From contig CAZUXT010000010.1 in NCBI GenBank assembly GCA_964624145.1, forward strand, positions 20,164-84,163: a DNA stretch of 64,000 nucleotides, written 5' to 3'. This stretch comes from WJMT01 sp964624145 (GTDB lineage Bacteria > Acidobacteriota > Aminicenantia > Aminicenantales > Aminicenantaceae). The position numbers were made by a program, and so were the translations under genes. Every line of letters starts with the position of its first letter. The stretch's first letter is position 1. The notes under the pieces were generated by a model that did not search any database, had not been told where the DNA came from, and saw only the letters and a program-made list of their open reading frames with translations. This document shows, piece by piece, positions 1-7,838 of the stretch.

Positions 1-903
1 AAACTCCTTGCCGATTATTTTCCTTTTTTCTTCCGGAGCCATCACTCCTTTAAGTTTTTCTAAAAATCTTTCCGACGCATCAACAGCCGCAACCTTAAGC
101 TCGAATTCCTTCCTGAATGTATCCATGAGCTTCTCGTACTGACCTTTACGTAAAAGACCGTTGTTGACAAATATGCATGTCAAATTCCTGCCCACTGCTC
201 GTTTTACAAGAAGGGATGCCACAAGAGAGTCCACTCCTCCGCTGAGCCCGCATATGACTTTTTCATTTCCCACCAGCTCACGAATCTCATGAATTTTCTT
301 GTCAATAAAAGATCGGATATCCCAGTCAGGTTTCATCCCTGAAATTTTAAAGATAAAGTTGGATAGAATCTTTTTTCCCTGCTGGCTGTGAATGACCTCG
401 GGATGAAACTGGACACCAAAAAGATTATTTTGCCGGTTTTCAATAACGGCTGTATCACAATTTTCTGTCATTCCTGTCACAATAAATCCGGGGGGTACTC
501 CCAATACTCTGTCTCCGTGGCTCATCCATACCTGGCTCTTTCCCTTAATTCCTTGCAGCAGCCCGTCTCCTTCCCGCACTTCAAGCGATGCAAAACCGTA
601 TTCTTTCTTTTTAGAGGGAATGACGTTACCTCCCAGTAAATCCGACATTAACTGGAGACCATAACAGATTCCCAAAACCGGAACTCCAAGTTCTGTGATA
701 TCAAAAGTCAGCTTAGGGGCATCGCTGTCATAGACACTCTGGGGCCCTCCGGAGAGAATAACGGCTCCCGGGTTTTCTTTTCTTATCTCTGACAGTGCTG
801 CGGTAAAAGGAAAAATTTCTGAAAAAATTCCTAATTCTCTTACCTTTCTTGCTATGAGCTGAGTGTACTGTGAACCAAAGTCAAGTATGAGAACCTTTTT
901 CAT
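1..903 (-). CDS. guaA: GMP synthase (glutamine-hydrolysing), 3' end cut by window edge
   Basis: This enzyme converts XMP to GMP using glutamine and ATP, the last step of de novo guanine nucleotide synthesis in the cytoplasm. I translated the minus strand by hand: 301 codons are open from the ATG at 903 to the window edge. It begins MKKVLILDFGSQYTQLIARK, followed by the class I glutamine amidotransferase nucleophile motif GICYGLQ and the catalytic FGVQFHPEV, then the ATP-pyrophosphatase P-loop LSGGVDSLVASLL. Full proteins have about 510-520 residues, so the rest of the PPase domain and the dimerisation domain lie outside the window. It is divergent from apgM. The identification is secure. Confidence 0.96.
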   Translation of the reverse strand, partial: MKKVLILDFGSQYTQLIARKVRELGIFSEIFPFTAALSEIRKENPGAVILSGGPQSVYDSDAPKLTFDITELGVPVLGICYGLQLMSDLLGGNVIPSKKKEYGFASLEVREGDGLLQGIKGKSQVWMSHGDRVLGVPPGFIVTGMTENCDTAVIENRQNNLFGVQFHPEVIHSQQGKKILSNFIFKISGMKPDWDIRSFIDKKIHEIRELVGNEKVICGLSGGVDSLVASLLVKRAVGRNLTCIFVNNGLLRKGQYEKLMDTFRKEFELKVAAVDASERFLEKLKGVMAPEEKRKIIGKEF

Positions 904-972
904 GACCTGATTTTATCAGACTCGTATCTGGTTGTAAATCAAAACACCATAACAAAACTCCGACCCCTGCGA

Positions 973-1001
973 TTGACTTACTCATCCAAATTTTTTATAG
1001 T
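973..1001 (+). promoter_or_regulatory. Promoter of apgM, probably giving a leaderless mRNA
   Basis: TTGACT (973-978) and TATAGT (996-1001) are separated by 17 bp. A start site about 7 bp downstream would fall at 1007-1010, directly at the ATG at 1011. There is no room for a Shine-Dalgarno sequence and none is seen. Confidence 0.65.
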
Positions 1002-1010
1002 TGATTTAAT

Positions 1011-2213
1011 ATGGATAAAGAAAAATTTATAAAAGACTTATGTATTGAAACCGATTCAAAAATCGTCCTTTTAGTCATGGACGGACTCGGAGACCTACCT
1101 CAAAACGGAGCCACGACTCTTGAAGCCGCTTCCACTCCAAACCTCGACTCTCTTGCCAAATCAGGCTGCTGCGGGCTCACGGATCCTGTCTTCAAAGGGA
1201 TAACGCCCGGAAGCGGACCAGCTCATCTGTCACTTTTCGGCTATGACCCGACCAAGTACATCCTCGGAAGAGGGATTCTGGAAGCTTTGGGAATCAATAT
1301 AGATGTGACAAAAAACGACATGGTAGCAAGGGGAAACTTCGCCACATTAAAAAAAGACCTCATTGTGGACAGGAGAGCCGGCCGGATCTCAACAGAAAAA
1401 AACCAGATTCTTTGCGCAAAACTGAACGAAACCGTTAAAGAAATCGGCCATACCAAAATCTCCTTTTTCACCGGAAAAGAGCACCGCTTTGTCATCAAAT
1501 TCACTGCTGAAGGCCTTTCAGACCGGCTGTCCGATGCAGACCCTCAAAAAGAAAACAAACCAATAGTGTATCCAAAACCGTTCTCTTCTGAGGCCAAAAG
1601 GACCGCTGATATAGTCAATAAAGTCATGGATAAAGTCACAGATGCTCTCAAGGAAGAAACAAAAGCCAATACAATACTGCTCCGCGGTTTTTCAAAATTC
1701 CCTTCTATCCCGAGTATGGAGGACCTCTTTAAATTAAGACCAGCGGCTATCGCCAATTATCCGATGTACAAAGGCCTGGCAAAATTAGTCGGCATGGATG
1801 TTTTAGATGTCGGTTCTGAATTAGAAGACCTGTTTGAGTCTTTGAAAAAAAATTATCACAAATATAATTTTTTCTATGTTCACGTAAAAAAGACAGATTC
1901 TTTCGGGGAAGACGGAAACTTTCAGGCGAAAAAAGAAATCATTGAAAAAACAGACCGGTTCATACCCGTGATACTTGATCTCAAACCGGATGTGCTTGTC
2001 GTTACCTCTGACCACTCCACTCCCTGCCTTCTCAAGGCACATTCATGGCATCCGAATCCTTTTCTCATCCATTCAAAATACGCTCAAACAGATATGGTCA
2101 TAAAATTCACTGAAAAAGAGTGCAGCCAGGGTTATCTGGGCCGGTTCCGTTCTCTGTATGCTATGCCGCTCATGCTCGCTCATGCAGGAAAGATGGTTAA
2201 ATTCGGGGCATAA
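1011..2213 (+). CDS. apgM: Cofactor-independent phosphoglycerate mutase, archaeal type
   Basis: This enzyme interconverts 3- and 2-phosphoglycerate in glycolysis and gluconeogenesis through a metal-bound phosphoserine intermediate. The 400 residues are the usual length for the aPGAM branch of the alkaline-phosphatase superfamily. Visible signatures are VLLVMDGLGDLP near the N-terminus (metal-binding Asp), TPGSGPAHLSLFGYDP around residues 64-79 carrying the nucleophilic Ser, and VVTSDHSTP with a following histidine-containing HSWHP segment near residue 330. The archaeal type occurs in scattered bacteria in place of GpmI or GpmA. The gene is monocistronic-looking, with its own promoter immediately before the ATG and another promoter after its stop. 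Confidence 0.93.
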   Translation: MDKEKFIKDLCIETDSKIVLLVMDGLGDLPQNGATTLEAASTPNLDSLAKSGCCGLTDPVFKGITPGSGPAHLSLFGYDPTKYILGRGILEALGINIDVTKNDMVARGNFATLKKDLIVDRRAGRISTEKNQILCAKLNETVKEIGHTKISFFTGKEHRFVIKFTAEGLSDRLSDADPQKENKPIVYPKPFSSEAKRTADIVNKVMDKVTDALKEETKANTILLRGFSKFPSIPSMEDLFKLRPAAIANYPMYKGLAKLVGMDVLDVGSELEDLFESLKKNYHKYNFFYVHVKKTDSFGEDGNFQAKKEIIEKTDRFIPVILDLKPDVLVVTSDHSTPCLLKAHSWHPNPFLIHSKYAQTDMVIKFTEKECSQGYLGRFRSLYAMPLMLAHAGKMVKFGA

Positions 2214-2235
2214 CTTTGAGATAGAATGTTAATAA

Positions 2236-2263
2236 TTGACTATTTATATAGACTTTATATAAT
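2236..2263 (+). promoter_or_regulatory. Near-consensus promoter of the amidase operon, probably leaderless
   Basis: TTGACT (2236-2241), 16 bp, TATAAT (2258-2263). The expected start site is about 2270, only 3 bp before the ATG at 2273. As at apgM, no ribosome binding site can fit. It probably drives the run of genes from 2273 to 6323. Confidence 0.7.
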
Positions 2264-2272
2264 TAAATCAGA

Positions 2273-3421
2273 ATGATAAAAAAGATCGCAACTGCTGTTC
2301 TCATAATGCTTTTTACGGCGCCGGGAATCTTTTCCCAGACTAGTGAGGACTCAAGGATAGAAATATATAATCTCCGCTACCATACACATCCTTCTTTCAC
2401 GAGAATAGTGATAGATGTGGGAAAATTGAGAGAGTACTTTTTTGATGAACTCACTTCCCCGGACAGGATCTACGTGGATGTGTTCCAGGCCAAACTCAAT
2501 CCCATACTCCACACCAAAACGGTTCATCTGGACAATGACTATATACACGAGATCAGAATAGCCCAAAAAAATCACACCACAGTCAGAACTGCTGTGGACC
2601 TTGACCTTTCAAAAATAGACCACTACCGGGTCTGGCATCTTCCTGATCCTTTTAGAATCATCATCGACATCTACCCTGTGAAAAATGCATCCCAACCCCA
2701 ACCCACAGATTCAGGATACTCCATGGCGAGGCAGTTAGGCCTGGGAATCAAAAGAATCGTTATAGACCCGGGACACGGCGGAAAAGATCCCGGGTGCATA
2801 GGGAGCCGGAACACGCACGAAAAGGCTATTGTCCTGGATATTGCTCAAAGATTACAAAATCTTCTCCGCACAAGACAGGGCCTCGAAGTCATTATGACCA
2901 GGGAGACAGATATATTTGTCCCTGTGGAAGACAGGCCTGTTATTGCCAATCAGAAAAAAGCAGATCTGTTCATCTCCATCCACGCCAATGCCAATCCCAG
3001 AAAAAACTATTACGGCACAGCCACCTATTTTCTGAATTTCAGTACGGATCCGTCTGTCAATGCCACAGCCGCAAGAGAAAACGCAACCTCTACCAAAAAC
3101 ATTGCGGACATGAAAGAAATCATCACAAAAATCGCCCAGAACAGTAAGATCAAAGAATCAAAGGAACTGGCAGTACTTATTCAAGAATGCCTGACATCAA
3201 GACTCAGAAAATCCAACAAATACACCAAAGACCTGGGAGTAAAGGGCGGGCCTTTCTGGGTCTTGATCGGGGGAGAAATGCCTTCTGTACTGGTCGAGAC
3301 CTGCCATCTGTCACATTCAAGGGAAGAAGAGCTACTGAGGAAGCCTGAGTACCGTCAAGAAATCGCCGAAGGAATATTTGATGGTATTATCCAGTACATT
3401 CAATCTTTAGGGAAAGGATAA
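2273..3421 (+). CDS. Exported N-acetylmuramoyl-L-alanine amidase with AMIN domain
   Basis: It is predicted to cleave the amide bond between MurNAc and L-Ala in periplasmic peptidoglycan. A Sec signal peptide (residues 1-21, ending GIFSQ) is followed by an AMIN domain (about 28-135) for envelope targeting and an Amidase_3 catalytic domain (about 160-380). Zinc ligands and catalytic residues are visible: His in IDPGHGGKDPG, Glu in NTHEKAIVLDI, His in LFISIHANAN and Glu in SVLVETCHLSH. The order and the length of 382 fit AmiC-like cell-separation amidases. It is followed after 3 bp by the DUF362 gene, so the two are co-transcribed. Confidence 0.92.
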   Translation: MIKKIATAVLIMLFTAPGIFSQTSEDSRIEIYNLRYHTHPSFTRIVIDVGKLREYFFDELTSPDRIYVDVFQAKLNPILHTKTVHLDNDYIHEIRIAQKNHTTVRTAVDLDLSKIDHYRVWHLPDPFRIIIDIYPVKNASQPQPTDSGYSMARQLGLGIKRIVIDPGHGGKDPGCIGSRNTHEKAIVLDIAQRLQNLLRTRQGLEVIMTRETDIFVPVEDRPVIANQKKADLFISIHANANPRKNYYGTATYFLNFSTDPSVNATAARENATSTKNIADMKEIITKIAQNSKIKESKELAVLIQECLTSRLRKSNKYTKDLGVKGGPFWVLIGGEMPSVLVETCHLSHSREEELLRKPEYRQEIAEGIFDGIIQYIQSLGKG

Positions 3422-3424
3422 AAA

Positions 3425-4312
3425 ATGAAAAGAAGAGATTTTATAAAAAACATGGCTGCCGGAAGTATCTTATTAAACTTGAACCCGGGTCTTTTTGCAC
3501 AGGAAAAAACAATTCCTGACCTGGCCGTGGTTCAAGGAGAATCCCCCTCTCAAATCACAAGAGAAGCGATATCCGCCCTAGGCGGAATGAGCCGGTTTAT
3601 CTCAAAAGGCGATGAAGTGCTTGTCAAACCGAACATAGGTTGGGACAGAACGCCTGAACAGGCAGCGTGTACAAACCCTGAAATTATCAAAACATTGGTT
3701 GAGCTCTGTTTTGAAGCCGGAGCCAAAAAAGTCAAGGTCATGGACCACCCCTGTAATCCCGCACAAAGAACCTATGTCCGGTCCGGTATCGCCGAAGCCG
3801 CCAAAAACGCAGGAGCCGACGTACCCTTTCCTAACGAACACAAACTGAAAAAAGTCCCTCTCCACGGGCAGCACCTCAAAGAGTGGGAAGTGTACAGAGA
3901 TTTTCTGGAAACAGACAAAATCATAAATGTCCCTATCACCAAGCATCACAGTCTATCCAGACTGACTTTGGGAATGAAAAACTGGCTGGGTGCGCTCGGA
4001 GGGAATCGAAACCAGCTCCACCAAAGCCTTGACTATGCCATAGTGGACCTGGCCGCTTTCTTTAAGCCGGTGCTGTCCTTTCTGGATGCCTACCGGATCC
4101 TTTATCGAAACGGGCCTCAGGGAGGCCGGCTGTCCGATGTCAGGCTTCACAAAACGGTCGTGGCCGGAGTCGATTATGTGGCTGTGGACAGGATGGGAGC
4201 CCAGTTCATGGATATGTCCCAGGAAGAACTCATATACCTCAAGATCGCAAATGAAAGAGGTCTCGGCGAAGTTGACCTGGAGAAACTGAAAATTGAAAAA
4301 AGAAAGATCTAA
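3425..4312 (+). CDS. DUF362 domain protein with Tat-like signal
   Basis: This belongs to DUF362, a family of unknown function often found next to ferredoxin-type proteins. The N-terminus MKRRDFIKNMAAGSILLNL resembles a twin-arginine signal, so export in folded form is likely. The DUF362 body follows (about 30-280), with conserved stretches such as VLVKPNIGWDR, VKVMDHPCNP and TKHHSLSRLTLGMKNWLGALGG. Several DUF362 proteins carry a ferredoxin domain; here the iron-sulphur clusters are instead on the next gene, whose TTG start overlaps this gene by 20 bp. An envelope redox unit is inferred; the substrate is unknown. Confidence 0.82.
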   Translation: MKRRDFIKNMAAGSILLNLNPGLFAQEKTIPDLAVVQGESPSQITREAISALGGMSRFISKGDEVLVKPNIGWDRTPEQAACTNPEIIKTLVELCFEAGAKKVKVMDHPCNPAQRTYVRSGIAEAAKNAGADVPFPNEHKLKKVPLHGQHLKEWEVYRDFLETDKIINVPITKHHSLSRLTLGMKNWLGALGGNRNQLHQSLDYAIVDLAAFFKPVLSFLDAYRILYRNGPQGGRLSDVRLHKTVVAGVDYVAVDRMGAQFMDMSQEELIYLKIANERGLGEVDLEKLKIEKRKI

Positions 4313-5888
4313 AAAATACAGAGTCATCCAGATATTAAGGATCATAAGCCAGTCCCTGTTTTTCATTCTTTTTTTCTATCTCATGCTGCAAACTCATTTT
4401 CCGGGAAAAGATTATATAAGAAATGTGGAGATCTTTTTCCATTTCGATCCCCTGATCGCTCTGACGACCATCATCGCAGCGAGGGCTGTGTTTGCGTCTT
4501 TTGTGTTTGCGGCTTTTACGGTCATACTGACTTTTGTTTTCGGACGCTTTGCCTGCGGATGGGTGTGTCCTCTCGGCTCCATCCATCAATTTTTTTCTTT
4601 TATCTTTAAGAAAAGCAAGCTATTAAAACCCAAAAAAATAAAAAACAAGCTTCCGACCTTAAAATATTATATTCTGATTCTTATTCTTGTAGGCGCTGTT
4701 TTCTCTTTAAACCTGGTAGGGATAATGGATCCTTTCTCTCTTCTGTACCGGTCGTTTGCCGTTGCTGTATTTCCTGCTTTAAACCATGCCTTTTCAAACA
4801 TCATAGGCCTCATGTATCAAGCTGAATTTTATTCCGTTGCAGACCCCATAGCCCAATTTTCCACAACTCTTAATATAAACCCCGTATTCGCACAGGCATT
4901 TTTCATAGGGTCATTGTTCCTGGCTGTCGTGCTTCTGAATGCGTATCGCGAAAGATTCTGGTGCCGGTATCTGTGTCCCCTAGGCGCTCTGTTAGGTCTC
5001 TTTTCAAGATGGAATATATTGAAGCTCACCATTGACCCTAAAAAATGCATTGAATGCAACCTCTGCACCATTCACTGCGAAACCCAGGCTAATCCTTTTC
5101 CCAATGATGAATGGAAGAGTTCCGAATGCATCTATTGCTTCACCTGCAGCGCGATATGCCCTACAAATGCGATCCAATTCCCCCTTAGACCCGGCCCGGA
5201 AAAAATAGAGAAGATCGATCTTTCCAGAAGGAAACTCATTCTTACTTCCCTGGTCAGTGTCGTCGCCGCTCCTTTCTTCCGGCTGTCTCCAAAATCCGCC
5301 AGGGCCTCTGAAAAATTGATCCGGCCGCCTGGCGCCCTTCCGGAAAAGCAGTTTCTGGAAAAATGTGTGAAATGCGGCGAGTGTATGAAAGTATGCCCCA
5401 CCAACGCCATTCAACCTGTTCTTACCGAAGCAGGGCCTGAGGGACTCTGGACGCCCATGCTGGTTCCTGAAATCGGGTACTGCGAATACTACTGTTCACT
5501 GTGCACCCAGGTCTGTCCCACAGGAGCGCTCAAGGAACTGACCGTTCCGGAAAAAACGCAGGTCAAAATAGGGACATCCTGGATAAACAAAAACCGGTGC
5601 ATCCCGTGGAAATTCGGAGACCCCTGCATTGTGTGTGAAGAGCACTGCCCGGTTTCTCCAAAAGCCATAAAACTGATAAAAACCGAAGTCAAAACTCCTG
5701 AGGGGGAAATAAAAACCCCCCTGGCACCGGTTATAGATACGGAACTCTGTATTGGCTGCGGTATATGTGAAAATAAATGCCCTGTGGTTGATAAACCCGC
5801 CATATATGTCACGAGTGTAGGGGAGTCCAGGTCGGATAAGAATCAGCTCAAGCTCGACCTGATTTCCGGAAGCGGCGGGATCTACTGA
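4293..5888 (+). CDS. Membrane polyferredoxin, NapH/MauN plus NapG/MauM-type fusion
   Basis: This is a probable electron-transfer protein of the inner membrane. The N-terminal half (1-300) is NapH/MauN-like, with hydrophobic helices, CGWVCPLG near residue 88, CRYLCPLG near 225, and two ferredoxin clusters (CIECNLCTIHC and CIYCFTCSAICP). A second Tat-like motif, SRRKLILTSLVSVVAAPFF, sits internally near residue 312 and is followed by a NapG/MauM-like region with several further 4Fe-4S motifs, including CVKCGECMKVCP, CSLCTQVCP and CIGCGICENKCP. NapG and NapH are usually separate genes. The start is TTG at 4293, with GGAG at 4279, overlapping DUF362; no ATG lies nearby. Confidence 0.85.
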   Translation: MKKERSKKYRVIQILRIISQSLFFILFFYLMLQTHFPGKDYIRNVEIFFHFDPLIALTTIIAARAVFASFVFAAFTVILTFVFGRFACGWVCPLGSIHQFFSFIFKKSKLLKPKKIKNKLPTLKYYILILILVGAVFSLNLVGIMDPFSLLYRSFAVAVFPALNHAFSNIIGLMYQAEFYSVADPIAQFSTTLNINPVFAQAFFIGSLFLAVVLLNAYRERFWCRYLCPLGALLGLFSRWNILKLTIDPKKCIECNLCTIHCETQANPFPNDEWKSSECIYCFTCSAICPTNAIQFPLRPGPEKIEKIDLSRRKLILTSLVSVVAAPFFRLSPKSARASEKLIRPPGALPEKQFLEKCVKCGECMKVCPTNAIQPVLTEAGPEGLWTPMLVPEIGYCEYYCSLCTQVCPTGALKELTVPEKTQVKIGTSWINKNRCIPWKFGDPCIVCEEHCPVSPKAIKLIKTEVKTPEGEIKTPLAPVIDTELCIGCGICENKCPVVDKPAIYVTSVGESRSDKNQLKLDLISGSGGIY

Positions 5889-5912
5889 CTTAAGGGCAGA
5901 TGGGATAAAAGC

Positions 5913-6323
5913 ATGAACAAATTTTGTCTGAGCATCATCATAACGTGGACCACTGCCTATGTCCTTAAAATTCTCTTTACCCTGGTAAAGGAGAGAAAAC
6001 TGGATAAAGAAGCGCTTTTCTCCAACGGAGGAATGCCCTCCGGCCACACAGCCCTGGCCGCATCCTTGACCATGGCCCTACTTTTGGAAACCGGCTTTTC
6101 CCCTTATTTCGTCATAGGGATTGTTTTGACCATTCTGGTTATCTACGACGCTGTGAATGTTCGCACGGTCATTGAGAAGCAGGCCAAAGCCATAAACAAA
6201 CTGATCGGAGACAGAAAAGATATTCCCAGACTGGAGGAAAAAGTGGGTCATACGCTCCTGGAAGTGATTGTCAGTCTGGGACTGAGTGTCATCATACCTT
6301 TGCTTGTCTACCATTTCTTTTAA
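5913..6323 (+). CDS. Divergent PAP2 family protein (DUF212)
   Basis: This is a small membrane protein of 136 residues. It has the family signature FSNGGMPSGHTALAASL around residues 37-53, which resembles the PSGH motif of PAP2 acid phosphatases, then YDAVNVRTVIEKQAKAIN and hydrophobic helices at the N-terminus, middle and C-terminus. PAP2 enzymes remove phosphate from lipid phosphates, but activity of this divergent branch is not established. It lies 24 bp after the polyferredoxin gene and is the last gene of the rightward run; the next gene is convergent. Confidence 0.88.
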   Translation: MNKFCLSIIITWTTAYVLKILFTLVKERKLDKEALFSNGGMPSGHTALAASLTMALLLETGFSPYFVIGIVLTILVIYDAVNVRTVIEKQAKAINKLIGDRKDIPRLEEKVGHTLLEVIVSLGLSVIIPLLVYHFF

Positions 6324-6343
6324 CCTGACTTGTTCATAGAAAA

Positions 6344-7108
6344 TTAGAGAAATAATTTCCCCAGAGTAACCAATCCGAGGACAAGAGTGGCTATGCCCAC
6401 GATCAACTTAAGACGCATATTCTTGACTTTTTTGACCGTATACGCGGCAAAAGGAACGGAAAGAATGGCCCCTAAAACCAAGGACGGGGCAAGCTGCCAT
6501 CCAATGGTGTGATTTGTGAAGATCAAATAGGTGATGACTCCGACCAAACAGGTCAGACCTTCAGACAGGGATGTGATTCCTATGGCATTTTTTGAATTCA
6601 CTCCGGATAAAATTTGACCGCTGGTCACCAGAGGCCCATAGCCGCCTCCGCTGATTCCCTTATTGAACGCAGCCAGCATTCCCAGAGAAGAAATCTTAAG
6701 CCAGGAGAATTTAAAAGTGCGGTTCAGGTTAATAAGGATCAGAAGTCCCATGGTAAACACAAGGATTCCGATATAAAGCTTTATATAAAATTTCGGCAAA
6801 ACGAGCGCAACAAAAACAGCACCGATGGTCCCTACTATACTGCAGCCAGCCAAAACCGTTACTGTTTTCGTATCAATCGTACCGATCTTAAAGTTGGCGT
6901 TTTTAAAACGGTGATGAAAAAAAGCAGCGCTCACCCCTGTTATCAACTCGGACAACAAAACCGCAGGAACGATCTGAAGGGGACTGTACCCCATGATCAA
7001 TAAAATTGGAGTCAAGGTGGTTCCATAACCCATTCCCAGGGATGAATCAATATACTCACAAACAAAAGCAAGAACTATGATGAAAATGGAAAATTCAAAT
7101 AAATGCAT
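6344..7108 (-). CDS. TauE/SafE family sulfite/anion exporter
   Basis: This is a polytopic inner-membrane protein of 254 residues with about eight hydrophobic segments and the duplicated fold of the TauE/SafE (DUF81) family. Recognisable parts are SSLGMGYGTTLTPILLIMGYSPLQIVPAVLLSE in the first half (split here only by description) and FNKGISGGGYGPLVTSGQ in the second. Members export sulfite, sulfoacetate or related anions, and the substrate cannot be read from sequence. A strong SD (AAGGAGG) precedes the ATG at 7108. It follows a 65-residue gene with a 32-bp gap and shares its promoter. Confidence 0.88.
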   Translation of the reverse strand: MHLFEFSIFIIVLAFVCEYIDSSLGMGYGTTLTPILLIMGYSPLQIVPAVLLSELITGVSAAFFHHRFKNANFKIGTIDTKTVTVLAGCSIVGTIGAVFVALVLPKFYIKLYIGILVFTMGLLILINLNRTFKFSWLKISSLGMLAAFNKGISGGGYGPLVTSGQILSGVNSKNAIGITSLSEGLTCLVGVITYLIFTNHTIGWQLAPSLVLGAILSVPFAAYTVKKVKNMRLKLIVGIATLVLGLVTLGKLFL

Positions 7109-7140
7109 GATGCCTCCTTACTCGAAATTTTCTGCTCTCA

Positions 7141-7338
7141 TTATTTGAAGCTTAACGGCTCTCTGTTCTTTTCTTGAATGGAAGACGTTTCTTTTATAAC
7201 CTGATTTTCCGGCGTTTGTTCTTCAAATTCACGGCCTTCGAGACAAAATCTCTCTATGGGCTTCCAGCTTAAGTAATCTGAGATGAAAAAATTTGTAATC
7301 TTATCAAAAAGATAACTTCTTAATTTTTTTAAATGCAT
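7141..7338 (-). CDS. Small hypothetical protein upstream of the TauE exporter
   Basis: This 65-residue protein is not recognised. It starts MHLKKLRSYLFDKITNFFIS and has a charged C-terminus rich in Glu and Lys; it has no clear membrane segment. Support for a real gene is the strong SD (GGGGGAG) before its ATG at 7338, its place directly downstream of a good promoter, and its 32-bp spacing to the exporter gene. It may be a short accessory or regulatory peptide of the exporter, but that is a guess. Confidence 0.6.
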   Translation of the reverse strand: MHLKKLRSYLFDKITNFFISDYLSWKPIERFCLEGREFEEQTPENQVIKETSSIQEKNREPLSFK

Positions 7339-7445
7339 ATCTCCCCCTTTCTATGGCGGAATGTGCCTTTCCTTGTTTTCATCTCTAGCCCGGTCTAAGA
7401 AGACTAAAATAATATAAACTCTTATAATAGCCTTATTGTAGTAAA

Positions 7446-7474
7446 TTAATACTCCAATAGTAATACTTTGTCAA
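7446..7474 (-). promoter_or_regulatory. Promoter of the TauE operon with AGTA/TACT repeats
   Basis: Read on the minus strand, a perfect TTGACA (7469-7474) is 17 bp from TATTAA (7446-7451). Two AGTA...TACT inverted half-site pairs cover the element: AGTA-6-TACT at 7440-7453 over the -10, and AGTAaTACT at 7459-7467 in the spacer. They are candidate operator sites. Confidence 0.6.
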
Positions 7475-7549
7475 TAAATTTTTTTGTTTTTTTTGAATGC
7501 CTGTAATGGATCTCGGGAGATTGTATGGAAATTATTGAAAAAGAAAAAC

Positions 7550-7771
7550 TTAGAAATATCCCAGGGCTTTCAGCCTTCTCCGGATGGCTTCGATCTCATC
7601 TGCGGAAAGTTCCTGCTTTTCCTGGCTTTTTGCAGACATGAGGTCTCTCAGTATATAGACCACAAACTCATTGACACTGCTGAATCCACTGCCTTCAATA
7701 ACGGTCTTAAGCCTCTCATAAAGAGGCCTGGGGATTTTCAGTGTCACTTTGTCTTTTGCCATCAGCTGCAT
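7550..7771 (-). CDS. Ribbon-helix-helix (CopG/Arc-like) DNA-binding protein
   Basis: This protein of 73 residues (or 70 from the second Met, MAKDK) begins with a strand pattern VTLKIPRPLYERLK followed by two helices, GFSSVNEFVVYILRDLM, typical of an RHH fold. The C-terminal tail, SADEIEAIRRRLKALGYF, is helical. RHH proteins bind operators as dimers; many are antitoxins, but no toxin gene is adjacent, so it is treated as an orphan regulator. It is transcribed in the same direction as, and upstream of, the exporter operon, but about 200 bp with a separate promoter lie between them. Confidence 0.75.
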   Translation of the reverse strand: MQLMAKDKVTLKIPRPLYERLKTVIEGSGFSSVNEFVVYILRDLMSAKSQEKQELSADEIEAIRRRLKALGYF

Positions 7772-7838
7772 TTTAGAATATGACGTTCACTAAAGTCAAG
7801 ACCGCCGACTTTCTTTCTTTAATAATGACTCTCCCCGA

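Noticed and set aside
388..639. 83-residue open frame on the plus strand
   Set aside because: It is the antisense of guaA, which covers the region with an intact reading frame and all expected motifs.
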